A stretch of DNA of 64,000 nt from Vogesella mureinivorans (GTDB taxonomy: Bacteria > Pseudomonadota > Gammaproteobacteria > Burkholderiales > Chromobacteriaceae): NCBI RefSeq assembly GCF_007644035.1, contig NZ_VMTV02000178.1:281595-345594 (forward strand). The letters are read 5' to 3'. Every line of letters starts with the position of its first letter. The stretch's first letter is position 1. Below are positions 7,956-17,161 of this stretch, in pieces. A program made the translations under genes and the position numbers. Under the pieces are notes generated by a model that did no database searches, was not told where the DNA came from, and saw nothing but the letters and a program-made list of their open reading frames with translations.

Positions 7956-9455
7956 ATGTCGCACCTGCCCACCGTCAAGCTGCTCATCGGCGGCGAGTTT
8001 GTCGAATCCCGCACCACCGAATGGCGCGATATCGTGAACCCTGCCACCCAGGAAGTACTGGCACGCGTCCCCATGGCCACTGCCGACGAAGTGGCCGCCG
8101 CCATTGCTGCCGGCAAAACCGCCTTCAAGCGCTGGAAGAAAACGCCCATCGGCACCCGCGCCCGTATCTTCCTGAAGCTGCAGCAGCTGATCCGCGACAA
8201 CATGAAAGAGCTGGCCGCCCTGCTCACCGCCGAACAAGGCAAAACCCTGGCCGACGCCGAGGGCGATATCTTCCGCGGCCTGGAGGTCGTCGAGCATGCG
8301 GCCAACATTGGTACGCTGCAGCTGGGCGAATACGCCGAAAACGTAGCCGGCAGTGTCGACACCTACACCGTCATGCAGCCGCTGGGCGTGTGCGCCGGCA
8401 TTACCCCGTTCAACTTCCCGGCCATGATCCCGCTGTGGATGTTCCCCATGGCCATCGCCACCGGCAATACCTTCGTGCTGAAGCCATCCGAGCAGGACCC
8501 GCTGGTGACCATGCGCCTGGTAGAGCTGGCACTGGAAGCCGGCATACCGGCTGGCGTGCTGAACGTGGTACACGGCGGCCCGGACGTGGTGAACGCACTG
8601 TGCGACCACCCGGACATCAAGGCCATCAGCTTTGTTGGCTCCACCCGTGTGGGCACCCACGTTTACAACCGTGCCAGCCTGGCCGGCAAACGCGTGCAGT
8701 GCATGATGGGCGCCAAAAACCACGCTGTGGTACTGCCCGACGCCAACAAGGAACAAGCACTGAACCAGCTCACCGGCGCCGCCTTCGGTGCCGCAGGCCA
8801 GCGCTGCATGGCGCTGAGCGTGGCCATTCTGGTGGGCGAGGCGCAACAGTGGCTGCCCGATCTGGTGGCCAAGGCGCAAAGCCTGCGCGTGGGCGCCGGC
8901 ATGGACAACCCGGACCTGGGCCCAGTGGTTAGCTGCGCGGCACAAGAGCGCATCCACAACCTGATCGGGAACGGCATAGCCGATGGTGCCACCCTGGTAC
9001 TGGATGGCCGCAACGTCAGCGTAGCCGGCTACCCGGCAGGCAACTTTGTCGGCCCCACCATCTTTAGCGGCGTGAAACCCGGCATGAGCGTGTACGAGCA
9101 GGAAATCTTCGGCCCGGTGCTGTGCCTGATGGCCGCGGACACGCTGGACGACGCCATCGACCTGATCAACGCCAACCCCAATGGCAACGGCACCGCCATC
9201 TTTACCCAGAGCGGCGCGGCGGCTCGCCGCTTCCAGGAAGATATTGACGTAGGACACGTAGGGATCAACGTACCGATCCCCGTGCCGGTACCGCTATTCA
9301 GCTTTACCGGCTCGCGCGCCTCCAAACTGGGCGACCTGGGCCCCTACGGCAAACAGGTGGTGCTGTTCTACACGCAGACCAAAACCGTCACCAGCCGCTG
9401 GTTTGACGACGAAGCCAGCAGTGGCAAGGTACAAACCACCATCTCGCTGAAATAG
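7956..9455 (+). CDS. mmsA: Methylmalonate-semialdehyde dehydrogenase (CoA-acylating)
   Basis: This 499-residue cytoplasmic NAD-dependent aldehyde dehydrogenase converts methylmalonate semialdehyde, with CoA, to propionyl-CoA and CO2. This is the last step of valine breakdown. The catalytic cysteine is Cys284 in [11 protein letters not shown]. Family-specific segments are [20 protein letters not shown] near residues 140-160, [12 protein letters not shown] near 228 and [20 protein letters not shown] near 436. Full length for the MmsA family. A clear site (CAGGAG) precedes the ATG. It heads the mms cluster and has the LiuR-like palindrome upstream, so induction by valine or isobutyrate intermediates is likely. 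One DUS-like copy (8297) encodes Ala-Ala-Asn. Confidence 0.95.
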   Translation: MSHLPTVKLLIGGEFVESRTTEWRDIVNPATQEVLARVPMATADEVAAAIAAGKTAFKRWKKTPIGTRARIFLKLQQLIRDNMKELAALLTAEQGKTLADAEGDIFRGLEVVEHAANIGTLQLGEYAENVAGSVDTYTVMQPLGVCAGITPFNFPAMIPLWMFPMAIATGNTFVLKPSEQDPLVTMRLVELALEAGIPAGVLNVVHGGPDVVNALCDHPDIKAISFVGSTRVGTHVYNRASLAGKRVQCMMGAKNHAVVLPDANKEQALNQLTGAAFGAAGQRCMALSVAILVGEAQQWLPDLVAKAQSLRVGAGMDNPDLGPVVSCAAQERIHNLIGNGIADGATLVLDGRNVSVAGYPAGNFVGPTIFSGVKPGMSVYEQEIFGPVLCLMAADTLDDAIDLINANPNGNGTAIFTQSGAAARRFQEDIDVGHVGINVPIPVPVPLFSFTGSRASKLGDLGPYGKQVVLFYTQTKTVTSRWFDDEASSGKVQTTISLK

Positions 9456-9474
9456 GCCTGTTTAGCCACGTAAA

Positions 9475-9528
9475 CCACGAAACGCACAAAAGCAGACAGC
9501 GCCGCCTCGCCTGGCGTGCGTTTCGTGG
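9475..9528. repeat. CACGAAA-type repeat element, copy 2 (hairpin)
   Basis: CCACGAAACGCAC (9475-9487) and GTGCGTTTCGTGG (9516-9528) are perfect 13-base inverted arms around a GC-rich 28-base loop. This is the shortest and cleanest member of the repeat family seen in the gaps of the valine cluster. Confidence 0.7.
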
Positions 9529-9556
9529 CCGACAGCAACACTATCCGCACCAAGGC

Positions 9557-9634
9557 CTGTTAACACTATTCGCCCTCCGCCTGGCATGGGAAAACTTCTC
9601 GAGCCTGCGCCGCAGCAAGAAATAGTGTTAACAG
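9557..9634. repeat. 14-base perfect inverted repeat upstream of the acyl-CoA dehydrogenase
   Basis: CTGTTAACACTATT (9557-9570) and its exact reverse complement (9621-9634) enclose 50 bases. The right arm ends about 35 bases before the next start codon. It could be a regulatory stem-loop, an operator pair, or the ends of a tiny mobile remnant. No target duplication is visible around it. Confidence 0.65.
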
Positions 9635-9668
9635 ACCCCAACCCGGCCCATTCGACAAAGGATTCTTC

Positions 9669-10829
9669 ATGGACTTTGCACTCAGCGACGAACAGCTGGC
9701 CTTTCAGGACAGCGCCCGCGAGTTTGCCCGCTGCGAGCTGGCACCGCATGCCGCGCACTGGGACGAGCAGGAAATCTTCCCGCTGGACGTACTGCGCCGC
9801 GCCGGCGAAATGGGCTTTTGCGGCCTGTACACCCCCACCGAATACGGCGGGCTGGGCCTGTCGCGGCTGGACGCCGCCATCATCTTCGAAGCGCTGTCCG
9901 GCGGCTGCACCAGCACCACCGCCTACCTCACCATCCACAATATGGTGAGCTGGTTGATAGGCAGCTTTGCCCACCCCGATGTGGCAGCCGCGTGGGCACC
10001 CGCGCTGGCTGCAGGCCACAAGTTCGGCAGCTACTGCCTGACCGAGCCGGGGGCCGGCTCCGATGCAGCCAGCCTGCGCACCCGCGCCGAACGCGACGGC
10101 GATGACTACGTACTGAACGGCAGCAAAGCCTTCATCAGCGGCGCCGGCAGTACCGACGTACTGGTAGTGATGGCACGGACTGGTGGCGCCGGTGCCAAGG
10201 GCATCTCGGCGCTGGTGGTACCGGCCGACCTGCCCGGCATCCACTACGGCAAGAAAGAAAAGAAAATGGGCTGGAACAGCCAGCCCACCCGCACCATCAC
10301 CTTCGACAATGTGCGCGTGCCTGCGGCCAACCTGCTGGGGCAAGAAGGCCAGGGCTTTACCTTTGCCATGAAGGGGCTGGACGGCGGGCGCATCAATATC
10401 GCCACCTGCTCGGTGGGTACAGCCCAAGCAGCACTGGAGGCCGCCACCCGCTACGTACAGGAGCGCCAGCAGTTTGGCCAGCCGCTGGCCCAGCTGCAAA
10501 GCGTACAGTTCCGCCTGGCCGACATGGCCTGCGAGCTGATTGCCGCCCGCCAGATGGTACGCCTGGCCGCCTGGCAGCTGGACAACGCCAGCCCCGACGC
10601 CACCGCCTACTGCGCCATGGCCAAACGCCTGGCCACCGACACCGGCTTCAAGGTGGCCAACGAAGCGCTGCAACTGTTCGGCGGTTATGGCTATATCAAG
10701 GAGTACCCGCTGGAGCGCTACGTGCGCGACAACCGCGTACACCAGATACTGGAAGGCACCAACGAAATCATGCGCGTCATCACCGCACGCCGGCTGTTGC
10801 AGGATGGCGCGCTGGACAGTCTGCGCTAG
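9669..10829 (+). CDS. Acyl-CoA dehydrogenase, probably isobutyryl-CoA dehydrogenase
   Basis: This 386-residue FAD-dependent dehydrogenase most likely oxidises isobutyryl-CoA to methacrylyl-CoA in valine breakdown. Hallmarks are YCLTEPGAGSDAASLRTRA near residues 120-138, the GYGYIKEYPLERYVRD segment near 340, and ILEGTNEIMR with the likely catalytic Glu at 362. The N-terminus (FALSDEQLAFQDSAREFA) and the early STTAYLTIHNM stretch match the ACAD8 (isobutyryl) branch better than the butyryl branch. The position between mmsA and the hydratase supports this. The exact acyl specificity is inferred from context. One DUS-like copy at 10322 encodes Ala-Ala-Asn. Confidence 0.88.
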   Translation: MDFALSDEQLAFQDSAREFARCELAPHAAHWDEQEIFPLDVLRRAGEMGFCGLYTPTEYGGLGLSRLDAAIIFEALSGGCTSTTAYLTIHNMVSWLIGSFAHPDVAAAWAPALAAGHKFGSYCLTEPGAGSDAASLRTRAERDGDDYVLNGSKAFISGAGSTDVLVVMARTGGAGAKGISALVVPADLPGIHYGKKEKKMGWNSQPTRTITFDNVRVPAANLLGQEGQGFTFAMKGLDGGRINIATCSVGTAQAALEAATRYVQERQQFGQPLAQLQSVQFRLADMACELIAARQMVRLAAWQLDNASPDATAYCAMAKRLATDTGFKVANEALQLFGGYGYIKEYPLERYVRDNRVHQILEGTNEIMRVITARRLLQDGALDSLR

Positions 10830-10845
10830 CAATGAAAAGCAGATC

Positions 10846-11031
10846 AGCCACGAAAGCACACGAAAAGCACGAAAAATGCGACGTCAACCCGCGTCAAAAC
10901 AGACAGAACACACTACCGCTGCCGGCTTTTCCGTGTCTTCGGTGTATTCCGTGGCAAAAAAGAAAACGCATTTTTATTTGCTTACAGCGAGTCCTTTCGT
11001 GTTTTTTCGTGGGGTTCGTGGCCAACAATCA
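10846..11031. repeat. CACGAAA-type repeat element, copy 3 (first of a tandem pair)
   Basis: The 538-base gap between the dehydrogenase and hydratase genes holds two related units. This first one begins with AGCCACGAAAGCACACGAAA, has a middle block beginning CCGTGTCTTCGGTGTATTCC (10931), and ends in TTCGTGGGGTTCGTGGCC. I see no credible gene in it; the short frames found there run through the repeats. Confidence 0.7.
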
Positions 11032-11065
11032 GATGCCGTGCCGAGGCTAAAGACAAAAGCGAATT

Positions 11066-11273
11066 AGCCACGAAAGCACACGAAAAGCACGAACCATGAC
11101 GAGGGCAGCCCGTATCGGCACGACCAAATCACACAACAGCTTCCCGGCATTTCCGTGTCTTCGGTGTATTCCGTGGCAAAAAGAAAACGCAGCTTTGTTC
11201 GCCACCGAACACACGGCAGGCTCAAGACTCGAACCTTTTCGTATTTTTTTGTGGGGTTCGTGGCAAAAAAACA
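11066..11273. repeat. CACGAAA-type repeat element, copy 4 (second of a tandem pair)
   Basis: This unit repeats copy 3 at an offset of about 220 bases. The first 28 bases are identical to 10846-10873. The CCGTGTCTTCGGTGTATTCC block recurs at 11153, and a TTGTGGGGTTCGTGGC end lies near 11249. The middle parts differ, so it is an imperfect tandem duplication. A partial right arm (TTTCGTGGCC) lies at about 11338, just before the hydratase start. Confidence 0.7.
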
Positions 11274-11367
11274 GACTAACGCCGCCAACACACTACCCAG
11301 TACAAAAGCACGCGACAGACATCCCGAATGAACCGTCTTTCGTGGCCAACCAACAGGAAACCACACC

Positions 11368-12147
11368 ATGCACTACACCAACCTCAAGGTAGAAAAATTC
11401 GGCCACACCGCGCTCGTCACCATTGCCAACCCGCCGGCCAATACCTGGACGCTGGACAGCCTGCAGGCGCTACAGCAATTGGTAGCCGACCTGAACGCCG
11501 ACCGCAGCATCTACGCGCTGGTAATCACCGGGGAAGGCGAAAAATTCTTTAGCGCCGGGGCCGACCTGAAGCAGTTTGCCGGCGGCGACAAAGGCCACGC
11601 CGCCAGCGCCAGCCAGGCATTCGGTGCGGCGTTCGAGGCACTGTCGGGCTTTCGTGGCGTGAGCATTGCCGCCATCAACGGTTACGCCATGGGCGGCGGG
11701 CTGGAATGCGCGCTGGCCTGCGATATCCGCCTTGCCGAGGAGCAGGCGCAGATGGCACTGCCGGAAGCAGCCGTGGGCCTGCTGCCCTGCGCCGGCGGCA
11801 CGCAAAACCTGCCATGGCTGGTGGGGGAAGGCTGGGCCAAACGCATGATCCTGTGTGGCGAGCGCGTGGATGCCGCCACCGCGCTGCGCATCGGCCTGGT
11901 AGAAGAAGTGGTGCCCAAGGGCGCGGCCCTTGACGCAGCGCTGGCGCTAGCCGACAAGGTTGGCCGCCAGTCCCCGGTAGCCGTTACCGCCTGCAAGACG
12001 CTGGTGCAGCGTGCCCGCTACGCACCGCCTGCGGCCAACCTTATCCACGAGCGCGAGCTGTTCATCAAACTATTCGATAGTGAAGACCAGCGTGAGGGCG
12101 TGAACGCCTTCCTGGAAAAACGCCCGCCAGTATGGAAAAACGCCTGA
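11368..12147 (+). CDS. Enoyl-CoA hydratase/isomerase family protein
   Basis: This 259-residue crotonase-fold protein probably hydrates methacrylyl-CoA to 3-hydroxyisobutyryl-CoA. The oxyanion-hole regions are FSAGADLKQFAGG near residues 58-70 and INGYAMGGGLECALACDIR near 100-118. The two expected catalytic glutamates are visible in GGGLECAL and LPEAAVGLLPCAGGTQ. Full length for the family. An AGGAAAC site precedes the ATG. It lies between isobutyryl-CoA dehydrogenase and the thioester hydrolase, exactly where the pathway requires a hydratase. One DUS-like copy at 12030 encodes Ala-Ala-Asn. Confidence 0.9.
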   Translation: MHYTNLKVEKFGHTALVTIANPPANTWTLDSLQALQQLVADLNADRSIYALVITGEGEKFFSAGADLKQFAGGDKGHAASASQAFGAAFEALSGFRGVSIAAINGYAMGGGLECALACDIRLAEEQAQMALPEAAVGLLPCAGGTQNLPWLVGEGWAKRMILCGERVDAATALRIGLVEEVVPKGAALDAALALADKVGRQSPVAVTACKTLVQRARYAPPAANLIHERELFIKLFDSEDQREGVNAFLEKRPPVWKNA

Positions 12148-12156
12148 CCACCATTT

Positions 12157-12272
12157 TTTGCCACGAAAAACACAAAAAGCACGAAAGTAAAATCAACCCG
12201 GCTACCGTTGGTAGACAGTAAAAACCCTGAGCCATACAGAGGCATGTTTCGTGGTTTTCGTGGCAGGGCTGT
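12157..12272. repeat. CACGAAA-type repeat element, copy 5
   Basis: The left arm is a run of GCCACGAAAAACAC and AAAAGCACGAAAG (about 12160-12187). The right arm, TTTCGTGGTTTTCGTGGC, is at about 12247-12264. The arms could fold into an imperfect stem. It fills most of the gap between the hydratase and hydrolase genes. Confidence 0.65.
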
Positions 12273-12308
12273 TTTTGCATCAATACATCGCCATCATCAA
12301 GGAACACC

Positions 12309-13430
12309 ATGAACGACATCGTGCTGTTTGACGAAATCGCCACCACCAGCGGCATGCGCCTGGGGGTGGCCACGCTCAATGCAGAAAAGGCGCTCAATGC
12401 GCTGAACCTGGATATGATCCGCCTGCTGGACGCGCGGCTGTCTATCTGGGGCGCCGACGACGGCATCGCCGCCGTATTGCTGCGCGGCGCAGGCGACAAA
12501 GCCTTCTGCGCCGGTGGCGACGTACGTGCGCTGCGCGACGCGCTGCTGGCCGACAATAACTACCCTAGCGCGGTGGCGGAAGACTTCTTTACCCGCGAAT
12601 ACGCGCTGGACTACCGCATCCACACCTACCAGAAGCCCCTGCTGGTATGGGGCAGCGGCATCGTGATGGGCGGCGGCCTGGGCCTGATGGCCGGTGCCAG
12701 CCACCGCGTGGCCACGGCCAGTACGCGCATCGCCATGCCAGAGATCACCATCGGCCTGTACCCGGACGTAGCCGGCAGCTGGTTCCTGCAGCGCATGCCC
12801 GCCAAAAGCGGCTTGTTCCTGGGCCTGACCGGCGCACCGATCAACGCCCGCGACGCACTGCTGGCCAACCTGGCCGACCACATCCTGCCGCAAAACGGCT
12901 GGGACACCCTGCTGGCTGCCATGACCGCCAGCCACTGGCAAGCCGACGCTGCGGCCAACCATGCCCGCCTTACCGCCCTGCTGGGCGAGCTGGAAAACCT
13001 GAACGCCGACACGCTGGCCGACAGCGCGCTGCAGCGCAACCTGCCGGCCATCCATGCCTTGATGAACAAGGGCTCGCTACAAGCCGTAGACCTGGCGCTG
13101 CGCCACACCGCCTACGAAGACCCCTGGCTGGCAGCGGCAGCCAAAACCTATGCCGCGGGCTGCCCCGCCAGCGCCGCTGTCACCTGGGAAATCTATCGCC
13201 GCGCCCGCCACCTGTCGCTGGCCGAGGTGTTCCGCATGGAGCTGGCGCTGTCACTGAACTTCTGCGCCGGGCCGGAATTCCGCGAAGGCGTTCGCGCCCT
13301 GCTGGTAGACAAAGACCGCCAGCCCAAATGGGCCCGCCCCACGCTGGCCGACGTAGACAGCCACACCGTGGCCGCCCACTTTACCCAACCCTGGCGCGCA
13401 GCCGACCACCCGCTGGCCGCGCTGGCCTGA
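12309..13430 (+). CDS. 3-hydroxyisobutyryl-CoA hydrolase
   Basis: This 373-residue crotonase-superfamily thioesterase releases CoA from 3-hydroxyisobutyryl-CoA, the unusual hydrolytic step of valine breakdown. It has FCAGGDVRALRDALL near residues 66-80, the oxyanion segment GSGIVMGGGLGLMAGASHR near 116-134, and MPEITIGLYPDVAGSWFL near 145-162 with the catalytic Glu and Asp. The long C-terminal extension (EFREGVRALLVDKDRQPKW) distinguishes the hydrolase from plain hydratases. An AAGGA site precedes the ATG. Only 16 bases separate it from mmsB. One DUS-like copy at 12950 encodes Ala-Ala-Asn. Confidence 0.92.
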   Translation: MNDIVLFDEIATTSGMRLGVATLNAEKALNALNLDMIRLLDARLSIWGADDGIAAVLLRGAGDKAFCAGGDVRALRDALLADNNYPSAVAEDFFTREYALDYRIHTYQKPLLVWGSGIVMGGGLGLMAGASHRVATASTRIAMPEITIGLYPDVAGSWFLQRMPAKSGLFLGLTGAPINARDALLANLADHILPQNGWDTLLAAMTASHWQADAAANHARLTALLGELENLNADTLADSALQRNLPAIHALMNKGSLQAVDLALRHTAYEDPWLAAAAKTYAAGCPASAAVTWEIYRRARHLSLAEVFRMELALSLNFCAGPEFREGVRALLVDKDRQPKWARPTLADVDSHTVAAHFTQPWRAADHPLAALA

Positions 13431-13446
13431 GCAAAGGACACACAAC

Positions 13447-14343
13447 ATGACACATATCGCATTTATCGGCCTGGGCAATATGGGCGGGCCGATGGCGGCC
13501 AACCTGGTCAAGGCGGGCCATGCCGTGAATGGTTTTGACCTGTCGCCACTGGCACTGGAACAGTTTGCCGCCGCGGGCGGCCGCCCTGCCGACAGCGTGC
13601 TGCAGGCAGTAGACGGCGCCGACGTTGTCATCTCCATGCTGCCCGCCGGCCAGCACGTGGAAAGCCTGTATCTGGGCGAAGGCGGCCTGTTTGCCCGCCT
13701 GCCAGCGGGGACGCTGGTGATCGACTGCAGCACCATCGCCGCGCATACCGCCCGTGGCGTGGCCGACGCTGCCGCCGCCGCCGGGCTGCGCTTTCTGGAC
13801 GCGCCGGTATCCGGTGGTACCGCAGGGGCAGCAGCCGGCACGCTGACCTTCATGATTGGCGGGGATGCGGCCAACGTAGACACAGCACGGCCGCTACTGG
13901 CCAGCATGGGCAAAAACCTGTTCCACGCCGGTGGCGCGGGTGCCGGCCAAACCGCCAAAGTGTGCAACAACATGCTGCTGGGCATCCTGATGGCCGGCAC
14001 CGCCGAGGCGCTGGCGCTGGGCGTACAAAACGGGCTGGACCCGGCGGTACTGTCGGACATCATGAGCAAAAGCTCCGGCAGCAACTGGGTGCTGGACCGC
14101 TACAACCCGTGGCCCGGCGTGATGGAAGCCGCGCCGGCCAGCCGTGGCTACAGTGGGGGTTTCATGAGCGAGCTGATGCTGAAAGACCTGCGCCTGGCCA
14201 GTGAAACCGCCAGCCAGAGCCAGGCGGCCAACCCCATGGGCAGCCTGGCGCAGCAGCTGTTCGAGGCACATGTGGCCGCCGGCCAGGGCAAGCTGGATTT
14301 TTCCAGCATCGTGCAGCACTTCACCCAAAACGGCACGCACTAA
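13447..14343 (+). CDS. mmsB: 3-hydroxyisobutyrate dehydrogenase
   Basis: This 298-residue NAD-dependent beta-hydroxyacid dehydrogenase oxidises 3-hydroxyisobutyrate to methylmalonate semialdehyde, the MmsA substrate. The N-terminal Rossmann motif is GLGNMGGPMAANL at residues 8-20. The substrate-binding signature DAPVSGGTAGAAAGTL follows near 118. The catalytic lysine lies in GAGQTAKVCNNMLLG near 171. The all-helical C-terminal domain contains GYSGGFMSELMLKDLRLA. It is the last gene of the valine cluster and closes the pathway from isobutyryl-CoA to propionyl-CoA. One DUS-like copy at 13866 encodes Ala-Ala-Asn. Confidence 0.94.
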   Translation: MTHIAFIGLGNMGGPMAANLVKAGHAVNGFDLSPLALEQFAAAGGRPADSVLQAVDGADVVISMLPAGQHVESLYLGEGGLFARLPAGTLVIDCSTIAAHTARGVADAAAAAGLRFLDAPVSGGTAGAAAGTLTFMIGGDAANVDTARPLLASMGKNLFHAGGAGAGQTAKVCNNMLLGILMAGTAEALALGVQNGLDPAVLSDIMSKSSGSNWVLDRYNPWPGVMEAAPASRGYSGGFMSELMLKDLRLASETASQSQAANPMGSLAQQLFEAHVAAGQGKLDFSSIVQHFTQNGTH

Positions 14344-14684
14344 GGCCATGGCCGATGCGGGTGCCCGGGTAGCGGCCAGGCACAAAAGCACCCGTTGCGG
14401 TGTGAGCCAGCCCCGCCCCGCTAGACCAGCGCCCCGCACAAACCTGCCACCTACCGCCGCCCCGCCACACGGGGCGGCTTGCATTATGGATATTTTCTAT
14501 AAAGTGAGCCGGTTTACCAGCACAGCGTCGCTATTCAATGTAAACTTACGGCTTCGCGTCCCCACCAATCAACGCGACTATCTCTTTGGCCAGGCAGCCT
14601 GCCGGCCCACTCCATGAACTAATGTTTTGTCCGCCCGGATTGGTATTGTCATTGCAATGGGCAGACATCCTGATTGCACAATAA
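14344..14684. other. Intergenic region between mmsB and rhlE
   Basis: This 341-base gap holds a likely terminator hairpin (14456-14478) and then about 200 bases of less GC-rich leader before rhlE. RhlE-type helicase genes often have long regulated leaders, but I see no recognisable element here. The short frames in the gap have no ribosome site or conserved features. Confidence 0.5.
14456..14478 (+). terminator. GC-rich hairpin after mmsB
   Basis: GCCGCCCCG (14456-14464) pairs with CGGGGCGGC (14470-14478) around a 5-base loop, followed by TTGCATT. The T-tract is weak, so termination may be partial. Confidence 0.6.
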
Positions 14685-16436
14685 ATGTCCGAACTGACTT
14701 TTGCTGCACTGGGTCTGGCCGAGCCGCTACTGCGCGCCGTGGCCGATACCGGTTACACCACCCCTACCCCGATCCAGGCGCAAGCCATCCCCCAGGTATT
14801 GCTGGGTGGCGACCTGCTAGCCGCAGCCCAGACCGGCACCGGCAAAACCGCCGGTTTTACCCTGCCGCTGCTGCACCGCCTGATGGATGCCCCGGCCAAA
14901 CAGAAAGGCCGCCCGCGCGCCCTGGTGCTGACCCCCACCCGCGAGCTGGCCGCCCAGGTTGAAGAATCCGTGCGCGAGTACGGCAAATACCTGCCGCTGA
15001 AATCCATGGTGATGTTTGGCGGTGTGGGCATCAACCCGCAGATAGCCGCCCTGCGCAAGCCGGTAGATATCCTGGTAGCCACCCCGGGCCGCCTGCTGGA
15101 CCACGCTGGCCAGAAAACCGTTGACCTGTCCGGCGTAGAAATCCTGGTACTGGACGAAGCCGACCGCATGCTGGACATGGGCTTTATCCACGACATCAAG
15201 AAAGTGCTGGCCCTGCTGCCACAGCAACGCCAGAACCTGCTGTTCTCTGCCACGTTCTCCAACGAAATCAAGACACTGGCCGACAAGCTGCTAAACCAGC
15301 CCAAGCTGGTAGAAGTGGCCCGCCCGAACCAGACCAACGCCCAGATCACCCAGAAGGTGCACCTGGTCGACCGCGACCGTAAAACCGAGCTGTTGATCAG
15401 CATGATCAAAGGCGGCGACTGGCACCAGGTGCTGGTATTCACCCGCACCAAACACGGCGCCAACCGCTTGGCCGAGAAGCTGGAAAAAGCCGGCATCGCC
15501 AGCATGGCCATCCACGGCAACAAGAGCCAGGGCGCACGTACCAAGGCACTGGCCGGCTTCAAGGACGGCAGCCTGCCAGTACTGGTGGCTACCGATATCG
15601 CCGCCCGTGGCCTGGATATCGAAGAGCTGCCACACGTCGTGAACTACGAGCTGCCCAATGTGCCGGAAGACTACGTACACCGCATCGGCCGTACCGGCCG
15701 TGCCGGCTGCGTGGGCGAAGCCATTTCGCTGGTGTGCGTAGACGAGCTGGGCTTCCTGCGCGATATCGAGAAGCTGACCAAGCAAACCGTGGAACGCTTT
15801 ACCGTGCCGGGCTTTGAAGCCGACCCGAATGCCGAACCACAAGCCATTGAAATCGGCCTGGGCCGCTATATTCACGGCGCACTGACCCCCACCAGCACCC
15901 CGAAAGGCGGCAGCAGCGGCAATAACCGTCGCGGCGGCCAGGGCGCACGCCAGGGCCAGGGCGGCAAACCACGCCAAGCCAAACCGGCGCAGCGTGAAGG
16001 CGGCGAAGCACAGGAAAAACGCGCACCGCGCACGGCCAAACCGGCCGGCGACAAGCCAGCCCAGCCAGCACGCGGCCAAAACGGCGACACCCGCCGCAAC
16101 AACAACGGCGGCAAGCCGCGCAGCGACAGCCAGCAGCAGCCCAAAGCCGCAGCGGACAAGCCACGCCAGCCACGCCAGGAGAAACCACGCAAACCGCAAG
16201 GCGAGCCGAACGGTAACTTCTTCCACGACGACGGCCCGCGCCAGCCTACCCTGACCATGCACGAACTGAGCATGGGCACGCTCACCGGCCGCAAGCCACC
16301 GCGCCAGCAAAATGCCGGTATGCAACAACAGCCGCGCGGCCAGGGCCAGGGCGGCGCACGCCAGGGTCAAGGCCAAGGCGGCAAGCCGCGCCAGCAGCAG
16401 GCCGCGCTGTTCAGCGCGCCCAAGCGCAAGCCGTAA
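14685..16436 (+). CDS. rhlE: DEAD-box ATP-dependent RNA helicase, RhlE type
   Basis: This 583-residue helicase unwinds short RNA duplexes in ribosome assembly and RNA decay. The core has, in order, the Q motif region [11 protein letters not shown], Walker A AQTGTGKT near residue 48, PTRELA, TPGR, DEAD near 157 and SAT. Domain 2 follows with [21 protein letters not shown] near 305 and [10 protein letters not shown] near 333. Residues from about 400 to the end form a long Gly/Gln/Arg/Lys-rich low-complexity tail. Repeats such as QGQGGKPRQ occur at both ends of the tail. A tail of this kind usually binds RNA. The start has a weak ribosome site. A strong terminator follows. Confidence 0.93.
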   Translation: MSELTFAALGLAEPLLRAVADTGYTTPTPIQAQAIPQVLLGGDLLAAAQTGTGKTAGFTLPLLHRLMDAPAKQKGRPRALVLTPTRELAAQVEESVREYGKYLPLKSMVMFGGVGINPQIAALRKPVDILVATPGRLLDHAGQKTVDLSGVEILVLDEADRMLDMGFIHDIKKVLALLPQQRQNLLFSATFSNEIKTLADKLLNQPKLVEVARPNQTNAQITQKVHLVDRDRKTELLISMIKGGDWHQVLVFTRTKHGANRLAEKLEKAGIASMAIHGNKSQGARTKALAGFKDGSLPVLVATDIAARGLDIEELPHVVNYELPNVPEDYVHRIGRTGRAGCVGEAISLVCVDELGFLRDIEKLTKQTVERFTVPGFEADPNAEPQAIEIGLGRYIHGALTPTSTPKGGSSGNNRRGGQGARQGQGGKPRQAKPAQREGGEAQEKRAPRTAKPAGDKPAQPARGQNGDTRRNNNGGKPRSDSQQQPKAAADKPRQPRQEKPRKPQGEPNGNFFHDDGPRQPTLTMHELSMGTLTGRKPPRQQNAGMQQQPRGQGQGGARQGQGQGGKPRQQQAALFSAPKRKP

Positions 16437-16464
16437 ACCACCGCGACCAAGCTCACGGCAATAA

Positions 16465-16500
16465 AACCCCCCTGCTTGCTAACGCCAGCAGGGGGTTTTT
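16465..16500 (+). terminator. Rho-independent terminator of rhlE
   Basis: CCCCCTGCT (16468-16476) pairs with AGCAGGGGG (16487-16495), followed by TTTTT. It lies just past the rhlE stop. It also faces the convergent TPR gene, for which the upstream A-run gives weaker support. Confidence 0.88.
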
Positions 16501-16522
16501 GCCTTCGGTGTGCCGGTTTTCC

Positions 16523-17161
16523 TTAAACCGGCTTATCTGCCACCTGGCTGCCAAATGCAGGGTGGCGGTAGTCACGCCCTGCACCTGGCAGGCTTTGTAC
16601 TGCTTGCTGTTGCAGCGCAGCACCTAGCCTAGCGAGGGCGATACCCTTGCCGTACAGCGCCCGCATATGTTGCGGGCTGGCTTGCAAGGCGGCGTCAAAA
16701 TCGGCCAGCGCCTCGGCGTCACGCTTTAGCAACAGCCTAGCCTGGCCGCGCGCGACCAAGGCGTTGGCCGCATTGCCGGGCTGTGCCAGCGCAGCAGCAC
16801 AATCCGCCAGGCCGGCTTCGGCTTGGCCTGCTTGTACCCGCGCTACGCAGCGCGCCCCCAGGTAACGAGCATTGACCGGTGCGCTGGCAATGGCCTGGTC
16901 AAGATCCGCCAACGCCGCATCGACCCGGCCCTGACCCAGCCAGATCTGACCACGGTTGAAACGGGCGGCTGCGTGCTGTGGCTGGCTAGCCAGCACCGCG
17001 TCAAGCAACGGCAAAGCGGCTTCGGGCTTGCCCTGCTCCAGCAGTTGGTGGGCTTGTTTGACGGTGACGTCCACCGGCTCGGCGGCACGGGCATGACTGA
17101 TCGAGAGCAGGCAAAACAGGCTGGCAGCAGCTAAACGGCAGGCGGTATGGTGCGTAGACAT
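16523..17161 (-). CDS. Secreted tetratricopeptide-repeat protein
   Basis: This 212-residue protein has a Sec signal peptide (ALASHARA-like end, SISHARAAEP) followed by tandem TPR units of about 34 residues. Examples are LLEQGKPEAALPLLDAVLA, AARFNRGQIWLGQGRVDAAL and ALVARGQARLLLKRDAEALA. TPR arrays mediate protein contacts, here in the periplasm. No enzymatic domain is present and I do not recognise a named family. The ATG at 17161 with an AAGGA site is chosen; a TTG two codons upstream is possible. A DUS-like copy at 16763 encodes Ala-Ala-Asn in this gene. Confidence 0.8.
   Translation of the reverse strand: MSTHHTACRLAAASLFCLLSISHARAAEPVDVTVKQAHQLLEQGKPEAALPLLDAVLASQPQHAAARFNRGQIWLGQGRVDAALADLDQAIASAPVNARYLGARCVARVQAGQAEAGLADCAAALAQPGNAANALVARGQARLLLKRDAEALADFDAALQASPQHMRALYGKGIALARLGAALQQQAVQSLPGAGRDYRHPAFGSQVADKPV

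Noticed and set aside
6189-12272. CACGAAA repeats as a CRISPR array
   Set aside because: Units are uneven, partly inverted and without regular unique spacers, and no cas gene is near.
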